Origin: Sorex araneus
Lineage: Eukaryota > Chordata > Mammalia > Eulipotyphla > Soricidae
Direction: 5' to 3'
NCBI RefSeq assembly: GCF_027595985.1
Contig: NC_073303.1
Location: 369,189,386 to 369,253,385 of the forward strand
Length of the DNA stretch: 64,000 nt
This document shows, one piece after another, positions 22,152 through 63,940 of the stretch. The number at the start of each line of letters is the position of its first letter. Position 1 is the stretch's first letter. The translations under genes were made by a program, and so were the position numbers. The notes beneath the pieces are model-generated. The model saw nothing but the letters and a program-made list of their open reading frames with translations, was not told where the DNA came from and did no database searches.

Positions 22152-22587
22152 ATGGAATATCACTAAACTGTAAAAAGGGAAGCCTTGCCACCAGTGACAA
22201 CATGTATGGAACTCAAGGGAAACTAGGCCTACTTAGTGAAATAGGCCAGAAAGAAAACACCCTATGAGTTCACTCACAAGTGCAATATAAACAAAGCAAG
22301 TAAACAAACAAAACAAAAACTTGAGTTCTGACAACAGAATGGTGGTTAAGAGGGAGAGGAAGTGGGGTGTGAAAAAATGTAGGAGGACAACTGAATAATT
22401 AAGGCTCACGGAAATAGTCTTGGTGACCTGGTACATACACTTGCACTCCTGAAAATTACAGTATTGTTAACTATTGTCATGGCAGAGGAAAAAAAATTTT
22501 TTTTCAAGTCTATAGGTCATTAAGGAAAAAGCAAAACTCATCTTTACTCAGTGACTCAGGAGCCTTTATGTAGAAAATGATAAAGAA

Positions 22588-22690
22588 CAGGGCTCGTGAG
22601 GTGGCCTAGAGCACTGGGACACAGGGCCCCTTCGGATCCCACACTACGTGGCCTCCCAGTGGCCCCAGCACCACTGGAAAGACAGAGAAA
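22588..22690 (+). mobile_element. Weak old SINE remnant
   Basis: cagggctcgtgaggtggcct and tggccccagcaccactgg; a G run follows. Confidence 0.3.
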
Positions 22691-22775
22691 CGGGGGGGGG
22701 GGGGGAAAGAGGAGAGGGAAAAAATCTTAAGGATCGTATACACATTCCCATGCACCTAGTTAAGAAAAAAAATAT

Positions 22776-22799
22776 GTGTATATATATATATATATATAT
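22776..22799 (+). repeat. (TA)n microsatellite
   Basis: gtgtatatatatatatat run next to a poly(T). Confidence 0.85.
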
Positions 22800-22882
22800 T
22801 TTTTTTTTGTTCTAGGAATTGAATCCAGGACCTCACAGACACATGGCAAATGCTGTATCACTGACCTACATTCCTGCCCCAC
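22800..22882 (-). mobile_element. Short ID-like tRNA SINE
   Basis: ggaattgaatccaggacctc and aatgctgtatcactgaccta in minus order, with poly(T) at the left. Confidence 0.6.
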
Positions 22883-23159
22883 CCTGCAATTAATAAATTC
22901 CTAAATGAAATCTGTGACACCCAAAACCAAATATAATATATTATGCTCTTGCTTTCTCTCTATACATTTTGCACAAATATATGTGTATGTATATGTGTAC
23001 ATTAACACATTTTGGAAAATTGTGGGTTCTTTATGGCAGTTAAAATTATTATGGAAATTTACGGAATTTTGGAAATTGTGGAAAATTAATTTTATGGCAG
23101 TGACCGTTTGGTACTAGAGTGGATTAGGGATAATTTAAACTGTTGTTTTGTTCTTTCGG

Positions 23160-23290
23160 TCTTGGGCCACACCCAGCAGTGCTCGGGATCACTACAGACA
23201 GGGCTGGGAGGCCATATGTGGTGTAGGGGATTGAACCCAGGTTGGCTGTGTACTAGGCAAGTGCTTTACCTGCCATCTTTCTCTGACCCA
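23160..23290 (-). mobile_element. Old SOR-type SINE
   Basis: gggccacacccagcagtgct, attgaacccaggttggctgt and gcaagtgctttacctgcc. Confidence 0.7.
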
Positions 23291-23335
23291 TAGGTGGAAC
23301 ATTTTATTTTTTTTAATTATTATTATTATTATTTT

Positions 23336-23640
23336 TTAATTTATTCTTTTATTTTATCAACATGTGGAAAGTTACAAAGCTTTCAGGTTTAAGTCCCAGT
23401 CATACAATACTCAAACACCCATCCCTTCACTAGTGCACATATTCCACCACCAAGATTCACAGTATACCCCCCCACCCCCCACCTCCCCAGCCCCCCGCCC
23501 CGCCTGTGTAACTAATAAATTTCACTTTACTTTCACTTTACTTTGATTACACTCAATATTTCAACAAGAAAAACTCACTATTATTGATTTGGAGTTTCTC
23601 CCCCCTAAAGTCGGACCTGCTGGAAAGGAAGCATTTGATA
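23336..23640 (-). mobile_element. L1 3' UTR end
   Basis: agttacaaagctttcaggtt, cacccatcccttcactagtg and a C-rich run at 23,466-23,510. A TTA repeat precedes it. Confidence 0.65.
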
Positions 23641-23756
23641 ATTTGTTTTCCATTGCTGAGAATGAAGAGATATGAGGTCAAGCGGCCACACTAGCAGCCG
23701 CACGGTTTTGGATTTCTGTATTTTAGTAGTTTAGTAACTAAGTCCAGAGAAATCCT

Positions 23757-24070
23757 AGATGGAACATTTTAAATACAGACATTCCATGCAAGAAAAATAA
23801 ATCTTGACTTGCAGTCTTATAGCAAACCATTTTGTTTTTTATTATCTTGTTGTTTTCTTTTATGGGCCACACCCAGCTGTGCTCAGGGCTTACTCCTGTC
23901 TCTGTGCTCAGGGATCACTCCTGCTGGGCTCAGGGGGCTGAGGATTGAAGCCAGGTTAGCTGAACGCAGGGCAAGCACCCTATCCCCTGTACTCTCTCCA
24001 GCCCCGAGATGGTACACTTTACCTACAGACATTTCATGCAAGAAAAATAAATCTTAACTTGCAGTCTAAT
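23757..24070 (+). repeat. Pair of about 64-bp direct repeats flanking a SINE
   Basis: Left copy 23,757-23,820 and right copy 24,006-24,070 share catgcaagaaaaataaatct and acttgcagtct with a few mismatches. The pair is too long for a normal TSD, and the left copy is not adjacent to the SINE. Confidence 0.85.
23860..24005 (-). mobile_element. Old SOR-type SINE
   Basis: gggccacacccagctgtgct, tgtgctcagggatcactcct and gtactctctccagcccc. Confidence 0.8.
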
Positions 24071-24394
24071 CATAAGATACACATTTGAAAACATATTTCA
24101 GGCAGATTAGGAGACCAGAGTTCCAATGTGTAGATATGCCCAAAGATCAACAATAGAAAATGTACTTAATTTAGGCTAGACTTGCTTAACTTGTATCTCT
24201 ACAGTTCCATCATGATTAGTTGAAAAAGTGAAAAAAAGTACGCAAATATTTTTCCACATCATAAGCCAATTGGACGGCGTTTAATAGGATTATTTTTAAA
24301 TGGGCTTTTAAAAACCCGCCATGTTTGTTTTTTCATATGTTTGATATGCTTTTTGCTTTAAAAGTAAACTTCTAAAATATTAAATCTTTGTCTT

Positions 24395-24516
24395 AATTTG
24401 GGGGCACACTCAGTGGTGCTCAGGGCTTGCTTCTGGCAGGGCTCAGGGGATCGCAGGTGGTGCCAGGAGTGGAGCCAGGCAGGCTGTATGCAAGGCAAGA
24501 CGCCGTCCTTGCTGTA
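24395..24516 (-). mobile_element. Old SOR-type SINE
   Basis: gcacactcagtggtgctcag and ctgtatgcaaggcaagacgc; the head end is cut where the next element starts. Confidence 0.65.
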
Positions 24517-24524
24517 CTCTTGCG

Positions 24525-24721
24525 CTGTCACTGTCACTCTGTTGTTTGTCGATTTACTCAAGCGGGCACCAGTAACGTCTCTATTCCTCCCAGCCCTGAG
24601 ATTTTAGCAGCCTCTCCTTACTCGTCTTTCCCAATGATTGGAGGCTCTTTCAGGGTCCGGGGAATGAGACCTATCGTTACTGTTTTTGGCATATGGAATA
24701 CACCACAGGTAGCTTGCCAGG
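24525..24721 (-). mobile_element. Tail-B element, long form, no head
   Basis: Starts ctgtcactgtcactctgt, then caagcgggcaccagtaacgt. A block of about 90 bp (from ccctgagattttagcagcct) is absent from the short form. It resumes with ttactgtttttggcatat and ends at gtagcttgccagg. Confidence 0.8.
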
Positions 24722-24725
24722 ATCC

Positions 24726-25584
24726 TGCTCTAGACCCTAAAATATTAACTCTTATAGAGCATTTGTTGCTCAAGGGTGATGAGTTTTTTAGCTTGTAATT
24801 CCCTCTTTTTTTAAAAAAAAAAAAAAAAGCAGCACTTTATTAGCTTAAAAAAAAATTCATTAAACAGCTGCCACCTGCTCCAGTAAGAATAGGATCCTTG
24901 AAGTGGCATTGTTTGAATCTAAAGGATCATCTGTGTTTGCACAATTCATAAGTTTAAATGATTAGCGTTAAAGGAACAGGAATGGCAGGCTGCTTTGGGC
25001 CTGCGTCCAAGCCAGTGATCTAGCTGGCCGAGTGACCTAAGCGACTGCCCAGTGTCAATGGCTTCATTCAGCATGGGGGATCTGTGAGCCGTTCCTCCGG
25101 CTCTGTTCTCCCCACCTCCTCTTGTCCACCCCCAACCCGCAAGTCAGCCCGGAGAAGCTGGAGCGCTCAGAAGGTCGCGGGGCTCTGGACCTCAGTCACG
25201 GTGGAACGAGGGCACAGTCCCAGGGAGTTTTCATGAGGGTGAGGGTAAAACCCAAAGATCTCGGTCATCTCCAGCACGATGATGGGGGGGTCTTGGGCCC
25301 ACACCGAGTAATGCTCAGGAGATGCTGTGGTGTGTGTGTGGGTGGGGTGGGGAGGGCTGACCCCAAGCCTCGCCCTTGCAGCTCATGGCCTCTGCAGCCC
25401 GCTGAGCACTCTCTGGACCCAGGGGATTTCCTCCTAGTGACAAAGTCAAGCCCCCCCCCCCCCAACGGAATGTTGGGTGTCGAGGGAAAGTGCTGCATGG
25501 TCTGACAGTGTGGCCCAGCCCTCCCTTCCCCTGCTGTACATCCCGGGCTGTTTCCTTTGTCTTTGTAAGAGACAGAGTCGTTAT
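24726..25584. other. Unassigned intergenic DNA
   Basis: A poly(A) run lies at 24,816-24,830 and a C run near 25,451-25,463. A weak old SINE trace lies at about 25,290-25,400. No gene recognised. Confidence 0.4.
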
Positions 25585-25960
25585 TCTTAAATTTTATTTT
25601 GTTTAAAATTTTATTTTTAATGAACCACCATGAGGTACAGTTACAAAGCTGTTCATACAATTAGGTTTCAGTCATACACTGTTCCAACGCCTGGCCCTTC
25701 ACCAGTGTACAAATCCCACCGCAAGCTCTCCAGTTTCCCTCCTGCCCGCCCCCCTGCCCCCAACTATGGCAGGCACTTTGATTCTTCTCTCTCTCCCCCC
25801 CCTCCTCCGCCCCTCCCCGCCCCCCCAAGGGGCATTATGGTTTGTAAAACAGGCACTGAAGGGTTATCACGTATATCCCCTTTCCTCCCTTCAGCACTCA
25901 GCGCTGCCCAGAGTGCTTTCCAACCATCTTTGAAAGCACAGCGTTGTACAGTGAAGGAAG
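25585..25960 (-). mobile_element. L1 3' UTR end with polypurine tract
   Basis: gttacaaagctgttcataca, tttcagtcatacactgttcc and a C-rich tract to 25,830, then gggcattatggtttgt, which the copy at 10.5 kb shares in part. Confidence 0.7.
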
Positions 25961-26289
25961 ACCATAAACACATGCTCCCCCCGGAGTGCTCCTAGAGTTT
26001 CAGGCCAATTTCATGGAGCTGGGTGCCAGTACGGTTGTCACACCTGTCTTTAGTAATTCTGGTGCTGTGACCTTGCTTGCATTTGGCCGGGCCCCAGTTT
26101 CTTTCAGAACCCATGGGCAGACTGACTCCTGGGGCACTCGCTGACTACAAGCTATTCTGACTGGCTCCTCTTTGTAAGGTCACAAAGTCAGAAAACCAGT
26201 TCTCCATGAGATGCCTACATTCCATTGACAAACCTTACTCAATCTGCATATAGTTAAACTTTGGGGCATTTGGGGTGGGGGGGCGGATT

Positions 26290-26408
26290 GGGCCACTCCC
26301 AGTGGTGCTCAGGGACCACTCCTGGCAGCGTTTGGGGGACCATATGTGGTTATGGGGTTGCAAGTGCAAAAGCAAGTGCCCTAGTCACTGCACTATTTCT
26401 TTAGTCCT
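26290..26408 (-). mobile_element. Old SOR-type SINE
   Basis: cagtggtgctcagggaccac and ggggaccatatgtggttatg; the head end is diverged. Confidence 0.65.
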
Positions 26409-26507
26409 AATTGAGTTTTAAGGGGGCATTAGCATTTTATCTTAGCAACAAAACCATTTATTAATCTCTGTAAATGTATTCATTTTCATTCATAAATTTA
26501 ACTTTTT

Positions 26508-26736
26508 TATCGCTGGAGCAGTAGGGCATTAGCCTTTCACGTGGCCGACCCGAGTTCGATTCCTCTGCCCCTCTCGGAGAGCCCGGCAAGCTACCGAGAG
26601 TATCTCGCCCGCACGGCAGAGCCTGGCAAGCTCCCCGTGCGTATTGGATATGCCAAAAACAGTAACAATAAGTCTCTCAATGAGAGACGTTGCTGATGCC
26701 CGCTCCAACAAATCGATGAGCAGCGGGATGACAGTG
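26508..26736 (+). mobile_element. SINE with SOR head and tail B
   Basis: The head is slightly shortened; tail B is complete to gcagcgggatgacagtg. The TSD aaatttaactttt lies at both ends (from 26494 and from 26737). No poly(A). Confidence 0.92.
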
Positions 26737-26920
26737 AAATTTAACTTTTAGTCACCCTGTGGATGTTTACTTGTGATCTCCTTTGGAAAAACAAAATTGC
26801 AGCTTCCAAGGGCAAAATAGTACTGCGTTTGCCCCTCTTTTAGATGTACTGATTGTAAACACTTTGCCGTAGTGACTCTCTCATTCCCTACATAATTTTA
26901 AAATGAAGAATCAGTTGTGG

Positions 26921-27054
26921 GGGGCTGGAGAGATAGGACGAGGTAAGGCATTTGCCTGGCATGCAGATGACCCAGGGTTGTCCCTGGTACCACATAGGGC
27001 ACCGAGCTAGGAATATGCCCAGAGGCTCGGCCAAGTGTGGCCCCAAAACAAAAA
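26921..27054 (+). mobile_element. Old SOR-type SINE, shortened body
   Basis: TSD aatcagttgtgg / aattagttgtgg at 26909-26920 and 27055-27066. About 40 bp of body missing. Confidence 0.8.
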
Positions 27055-27239
27055 AATTAGTTGTGGATCTCACATTTAACCTTCAATTATTTAGCACATG
27101 CCAACTGAAAGCATGAATATTTCTCCGTATGACCACAATATTATCTTATTACCCAAGAAAGTTTTGATTCATAAACTGCATCTAGTCAGTATATATTCAA
27201 TTTTGCCCAATTAACTCCAACATCTTTTAGCAGTTTGTG

Positions 27240-27323
27240 TTTTTTTTTTCCCCCTGTGGTGCCAGGTATCAATCTCCCGACCTCACAAATATGCTCTGTT
27301 GCTGAGCTGTCTCCTTTGCCCCT
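27240..27323 (-). mobile_element. Short ID-like tRNA SINE
   Basis: gtgccaggtatcaatctccc and tctgttgctgagctgtctcc, poly(T) at the left; same family as 22,800-22,882. Confidence 0.6.
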
Positions 27324-27350
27324 CTTTTAGACTTGAAAAAAAAAAAAAAA

Positions 27351-27591
27351 CTGTCACTGTCATCCGGTTGCTCATCGATTTGCTCGAGCAGGCACCAGTA
27401 ATGTCTCCATTGTGAGACTTGTTACTATTTTTGGCATATTGAATATACCACAGGTAGCTTGCCAGGCTCTGCTGTGTGGGTGAGATACTCTCGGGAGATT
27501 GCCAGGCTCTCCAAGAGGGGCGGAGGAATCGAACCCGGCTTGGCCAGGTGCAAGGCGAATGCCCTACCCGCTGTGCTATTGCTCCAGCCCC
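27351..27591 (-). mobile_element. Full-length SINE with SOR head and tail B
   Basis: Begins ctgtcactgtcatccggt (reverse of the ACAGTG end) and ends gctattgctccagcccc. A poly(A) run abuts the tail side, but no clear TSD is seen. Confidence 0.9.
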
Positions 27592-27605
27592 TTCAGATCG
27601 TATAC

Positions 27606-27641
<36 letters not shown>
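27606..27641 (+). repeat. (TA)n microsatellite
   Basis: Pure ta repeats directly beside the SINE head. Confidence 0.95.
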
Positions 27642-27644
<3 letters not shown>

Positions 27645-27663
27645 GGAACAAAAAACCTAAGGT

Positions 27664-27797
27664 CAGTCTGAGAAAGATAGTACAGTGCTTGCCTTATAAG
27701 CGGTCAACTCTACTTTGAATTCTGACACCAGATATGGTCCCCTGAGCAGAGCCTGTGGTTAGTCCTAAGTGCCATGAGGTGTGGGCCCCAAAGCAAC
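27664..27797 (+). mobile_element. Old SOR-type SINE
   Basis: gaaagatagtacagtgcttg and ccagatatggtcccctgagc; flanks with aaaaaacctaa / aaaaaatcctaa may be a TSD. Confidence 0.65.
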
Positions 27798-28149
27798 CAA
27801 AAAAATCCTAAAATCCAATCATAGATTATATACGGCATTTGGCTGTCACCTCTTGAATTTTCTTTCATCTAGATCCTTCCTAGTTTTGCTTTTATGATGC
27901 CTTGTAGATTTGTGCCGATTGTCCCACAATCTAGATGGCTTTTACTTAATGATTAAATCCAGTGGGTACATTTTGGGAGGAATATGGCAAAGTATGAGTT
28001 TTAGTAACATCCATGACATGAAAATATTGAGTTGTTCCATTAGTGATCATGCTATTTGTGACCATGTGGCTAAGGTCTGTCTGTCGAGATCCAAAAGCCC
28101 CTTACCACTCTAACTGATAATGAGGGGTCATTTATTATTTTCTTGTCTT

Positions 28150-28296
28150 TCAGCCATATCCAGCTGTGCTTATTTCAGCACATCATTTGGGGGTCACTGC
28201 AGGCAGCACTCGGAGGTCCATGCTGGGCTAGAGATCAAACCCAGACTTCCCACATGACAAGGTACACTAACCTTTTAAGCTAACTCCCTGTCCCGA
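28150..28296 (-). mobile_element. Old SOR-type SINE
   Basis: ccatatccagctgtgcttat and agatcaaacccagacttccc, heavily diverged. Confidence 0.5.
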
Positions 28297-31200
28297 GATA
28301 TTTTGAGAACAGGTGAATATTTTGCTTTCCATCAACTTTGCACTTGGTGGAAAAAATGCCTATATCATTTAGTGCTTGCAAAACAATATTTTTCCTTCTA
28401 AAAATGTCAGCTGTCATTCTTTTGTGAAAACAAGAGTTCCCCCCACCCTGAGTCCTTTTTTCCTTTGTGAATTCCTATGAATTTGGGATTCTCTCGTTCA
28501 CTGGTACCATCTTACTCTTTTTGATACTAAAATTCTGCCACTTTGGGCCCCCTTATGTACCTATTTATTTTATTTCATTGGTCTATATGCCTTTTTCACA
28601 TTACCCCACATCATTCTGCATTTCTGAACCAGTTAGCAAGAAGTTTGGAGCTTTCAGATTGGAATGATCAGACTGGAACTGCAAAGGTATCTGCAAGCGA
28701 CACAGGGTGTTTTGTAGGTTGGATACTTGGGGAGGGGGCGTGGGGAAGAACTCAGGATTATTTTAAAAAGTAGGGGGTAAGATAGAGAAACTGAAGCTTG
28801 TTTGACAACCAAAATGTGACTAGTTATTTGACACAACCATTTATCCAAATACACCAAATAAAACACATCAGCATATTACACTCCAGGCAGTACTCCTGGC
28901 ATGGTGGTTAGTCAGCCTTCTGGGCCTCCAGTTCTTCCTTTCCACAGGTCCTGAGAAACCAGTGTTATCTTTTGGGGGAGCTCACCCTTACCTTCTTGAA
29001 CAGTTTGGCCAAAGGTCCACCATTTCCCGAGGCCCTTTAGGACCAGGGAGCTTAGTTTATGCCCTCTCCCTTGGCAAATGCCTAATGTTATTCAGTTCCT
29101 TTTTTTTTTTTTTCTTCAATTGTCTGAAATTTCTATAAGCTTGTTCTGGATGGAGGAGGGCAAGGCCGCAGGTCATTTCATACTGTTCTCACAGGCACTA
29201 TAGGAACACACAGGGTCGTTCCATACCCAAGCACGCTGCAGGCTGGCAGTAGTTTCTCAATTTCTAACACAGGCCTCAGAATTTTCCACCCCAATTGCTT
29301 TAGAGTCATTTCTTTTTGGACAGGGTTCAGAGATTGGTGGACACTAGGGTTTCTCCGAAAGTTTCAGCATAAACATGGGAGAATTTTAGCAGTCCCGTCC
29401 CTGGGAACCTTTCTGACAGATAGAACACTGACTTGACCCCAACCCTACTCTTTAAAGAAAGGTGACTCCCGCCCCCACCCCAACACATTGGAGGCCCCGT
29501 CTACCAAAGGGGATACTGTCAACTGCTTCACTAGTGGTTTCTATCTCAAATTTCAAATAAACGTATAAAAATGCTTTTAAAGATGGATCCCACCCCCCCC
29601 CTTAAGTTATATACCAATGAATTATTTACCTGTGTTGTTCACAGGATCTTTAGACTAGCTTGTTAATTGTAATTAAAAAAAAAATAAAACAATTTAGTAT
29701 TAAGTAGCTCTTAAAAGCATCATCTAACTTCTAGCTTTAACTATGGGTTGTGACCCCATATGGAGTCACTTAACTAAAAGTAGGGGCTGTTAAAATGTTT
29801 GACACTAGTAAAAGGTTTATGAACATGCAGCGACCAAAAATCAATTCTAAATCAACCTCGTAAAGAATCCAAGGTTTCTGGCAACGCTTGCCTGAGTCGT
29901 ATTTCTCTGGCCACAAGGGTTTACAAGTGGGAAAGGCTTAAGAAGCCCTGACCTAACTAAATAAATGTATATGAACAAAAATTCCTATGGCATTTTGAGT
30001 GGTTGAGATTAAGAGTCTCTGCACGAAACTGAACAGAACTTAGTGGCTTCTCTGATACTTATGTTCCCAACAGTCCCAGATTCTGAGTGAATATTCACTT
30101 GATCCTAAGACAACTTTCAGTGACTGATCAGCAATGGGCATATATCCTAAGCTCAATTGAGGAAGACGCAATCTTAGCACTAGCCTGGCCATGAGGGGAT
30201 TCAGATATTTTCTATGCCCTTGTTAGATAGAAACAGATTGATGCAGGAGTGTTGGGTTACTTTTGGTAACCATTCTCTACAGAAGAATGAACACCTACTG
30301 AATACCAGATGTTGAAAATATACAATTAGGCAACTCATAGTGATGGATGTTAGGACATTTATATCGAAATGGCAGTCAGAGTGGTGTAACTGAAAATGAA
30401 TCAATAGGTATGAAGACTGAGAGCTCAGAATCTTGGGATGGACCTGGCTGGCTGCATCAGGATCTCATCTGGGGTACAAATGGTTTTCATCAGAGCCTCA
30501 CTTTTACGGAGATGAGTTTCATGACCAGTCTGCTTGCAGCCACCTAATTAAGTTTCTTACAGTAACGTAATTGCAAAAAGGAATATTGAAAAATCTCCTT
30601 AATCTTTAATCACTGTCATAAAATAGCCTTGGACTTGAAACCAGTCTCTTGGTGGCATACAAATATTAGGACAGTAATGCTAACAATACCATATTTTGTT
30701 AATGTGGCACATACAACAATATACTTAAGATGCTCTCAGGGATGAGGGGTTGGATAGTATAGTGCAGTAAGGTGCTTGCCTCAGGCTTACCCATGTTTGA
30801 TCCCCGGGCCCACCCCATAGGCCTCAGAGAATTGCCAGGAGTGATCCCTCAGCAGGAGGCAGGGGAAGTCCTGAGTATGGCTCACACACACCTCTGTGAC
30901 TTACAGGGGTGGGTCACTCAGCCTGATCTTGATAAGCTGCTGGAGAAATGGGGCTCTGAAGCACTGCAATGGAGTGGGGGTGGGGTACGGAATAATTAGC
31001 ACACTGTCTAGCTGGCGGATGAGAACCAGAACCACTAAATCCTAATGCATTTTCTAATATTGGTCAAAGGTATTGACAAAAGTCACCCACACTGATTACA
31101 AATCTGGATTCTGATGTGAAATTTATGGCTCCAGCACCCTGGAGAGTTGGATCACGTGGCTTCTGTTGTTGAGGAAAATAAACTTTTGCCCTGGTAACAT

Positions 31201-31930
31201 GTGAAAATCATATTCAAGTTTTAGCTACTACACAAGAAGTTACCCATCTGGGTAACTACCCACAGAGCGCCTGGGGGTACCTCGCAAGATGACTATGAGT
31301 ATCGGGTTTTTAAAATATTACACCGTGAGGCTTAGAGACATGGGAAAGGAGGTAGAAGAAGATGACTGGGCCAGTTGGTCACCAGCCAGAGGGGCAGGGA
31401 TTTGCTAATAAACTTCCTACCGAGCTTTCTCCTGATAGTAATGACTCCTACACTACACCTAAAGAATGCAAGAAAACGGGAAAACTACACAAAATAATGG
31501 CTTTCGTGCAGTCTGTCAAATCAAACGTCAAGAACGTAATTGTCTCCCCAGGTTACCGCTGAGAAACCCAGTCAGGCTTCAGTGCAGCTTTCCCCCATTA
31601 AGGAGAAATTAGTTCCATTTATAAAGCTTTATCAATATATCAATATGAAGCTTTGTCAAGGGACAAAGCTATGACAGAGGCTTCATTCAGTATACTCTTC
31701 CGAACACTGCCAGAAAGTCGAGCACAATTCTTTGCAGAAAAAAAAAGAAAAGTTCCCACGTAGCTCTAGCGGGACTTGATTTTAAACGCTAAAACGTTTT
31801 TTAAAACCATTAAAAAAAAAAATTTTAACCCTCACAGGACCCGACTGGGTTACAAAATGTGTCCACTTAAAAAAGCCGGTCAAAAAATAAGTAGATAGAA
31901 GTAAAAATAAAATAAATTCAATTAAAAATT
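28297..31930. other. Repeat-poor stretch upstream of the ZCCHC2 promoter
   Basis: Only one old SINE (30,742-30,895) is seen in 3.6 kb, against roughly one per 0.6-0.7 kb elsewhere upstream. 29,740-29,970 (gggttgtgaccccatatgga onwards) may be an old repeat I cannot name. A 66-codon open frame at 31,362-31,562 has no family match that I recognise. No gene is supported. Confidence 0.5.
30742..30895 (+). mobile_element. Old SOR-type SINE
   Basis: ggttggatagtatagtgcag, tgtttgatccccgggcccac and attgccaggagtgatccctc. Confidence 0.65.
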
Positions 31931-32299
31931 CAATTGAACGCCGGCCAGGGAGGGAGCCCGCGCCCCTGCCGGGGTCCCGGGCGTCAGGTGCAGCGACGCG
32001 GGCACAGCCCAGACGCTCCCGCGGCGGCGCGGCCCGCGCTGCTCAACCGTCGCGGAACTCGTCCCACAGAGCGTTGCCCACCCGCCGCGACCGTTAGCGG
32101 GCACCGGCCGCCCCGTCCCGCGGGCGGAGGCGAGCGGCGGCCCGCGGCGGGCGGCCTGACGGGCGGGCGCGCTCGCGGCGGGAGCCTGAGGCGGGGGAAG
32201 GCCGGCGCCCGGCCTCCTCTCACGCGGGCCGCCCCGCTCCCTCCCGGCCGCCGCCGGGCCCCCGGCCTTAGGACCGCGCGGGAGCCGCCGAGAGGGAGG

Positions 32300-32500
32300 C
32301 GGCCGGGGAGCGGCGGGGCGGGGCCTCGCGCGGAGGGGCGGCGCCGGGGGGCGGGGCGAGCTACGCCACGGCGGCCCGGGCCGCTGATTGGCCGAACGGC
32401 CTGCGCGGAGCCCGCCAGCGTCTCCGCCCGGCCGCTCCTCATCTCCGGCCCGCGGCTGGGTCCGCACCGGCTCGGGAGGGAACCGCTCGGGTGCCACCGC
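32300..32500 (+). promoter_or_regulatory. ZCCHC2: Probable ZCCHC2 core promoter (GC boxes and inverted CCAAT)
   Basis: There are GC boxes (ggggcgggg) at 32315-32323 and about 32348-32356, and tgattgg (reverse of CCAATCA, an NF-Y-type site) at 32385-32391. They lie 420-500 bp upstream of the start codon, a plausible distance. The transcription start itself cannot be read from sequence. Confidence 0.5.
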
Positions 32501-32528
32501 CGCCGCCACCGCCGCCGCCGCCGCCGCC
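32493..32528 (+). repeat. GCC/CGG triplet tract in probable ZCCHC2 5' UTR
   Basis: Twelve consecutive triplets read gcc acc (gcc)3 acc (gcc)6. The two acc triplets interrupt an otherwise pure GCC array. The tract lies about 280 bp upstream of the start codon, within the CpG island. Confidence 0.9.
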
Positions 32529-32729
32529 CCAGGGGGAGCGCGGACGCCGCGACGACAGGGAGGCGGAAGGAGGACACGCTCGCTCGCCGGCGCGGAGCCC
32601 CGAGGGCGGAGCCGCCGCGGGCACGCCCCGCCTCGGGCCCGAGAAGACGTCGCGGGCGACCCCGCCGGCCGGCCGCCGCCCCCCGCCGCGGCCCAGACCC
32701 GCCCCCGGCCCCGGCCCCCCGCCGGCGGC

Positions 32730-32750
32730 ATGGAGGGGCCGCGCTCCTGA
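32730..32750 (+). promoter_or_regulatory. Upstream mini-ORF 1 in ZCCHC2 5' leader
   Basis: ATG GAG GGG CCG CGC TCC TGA encodes MEGPRS. The start context is strong (G at -3, G at +4). It ends 61 bases before the ZCCHC2 start codon and is in another frame. It could lower translation of the main ORF, provided the transcript starts upstream of it. Confidence 0.5.
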
Positions 32751-32787
32751 CGGCCGCGCCCGGCCGCTCCCGCACGCCCCCGCTCGC

Positions 32788-32805
32788 ATGTCCGCGCCGC
32801 GCTAG
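32788..32805 (+). promoter_or_regulatory. Upstream mini-ORF 2, in frame with ZCCHC2 but stopped
   Basis: ATG TCC GCG CCG CGC TAG encodes MSAPR and stops six bases before the ZCCHC2 ATG, in the same frame. This stop fixes the ZCCHC2 start at 32812. The context is weaker than that of mini-ORF 1 (T at +4). Confidence 0.5.

Positions 32806-63940
<31,135 letters not shown>

Larger units (their letters stand above)
20770..22510 (+). mobile_element. L1 ORF2 to 3' end, broken copy
   Basis: ORF2 motifs in order: gatgcaaaaacaagactagc, gaccaagtgggatttattct, gggcacaagacaaaaatgtc (about 21,344), cactgttggtgggaatgtaa (21,560) and tgaatgcacatctactttat, then 3' UTR-like DNA. Interrupted by three SINEs and an ATAG repeat, with frame breaks; not functional. 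Confidence 0.75.

Noticed and set aside
31362-31562. 66-codon frame just upstream of the CpG island
   Set aside because: In-frame stop three codons before the ATG, no family recognised and no splice partners; a chance open frame is the simplest reading.
1-31930. Possible 3' exons of the upstream neighbour gene (TNFRSF11A in human)
   Set aside because: No cysteine-rich receptor, transmembrane or tail peptide seen with splice sites; the human intergenic distance (recalled) is larger than this stretch.
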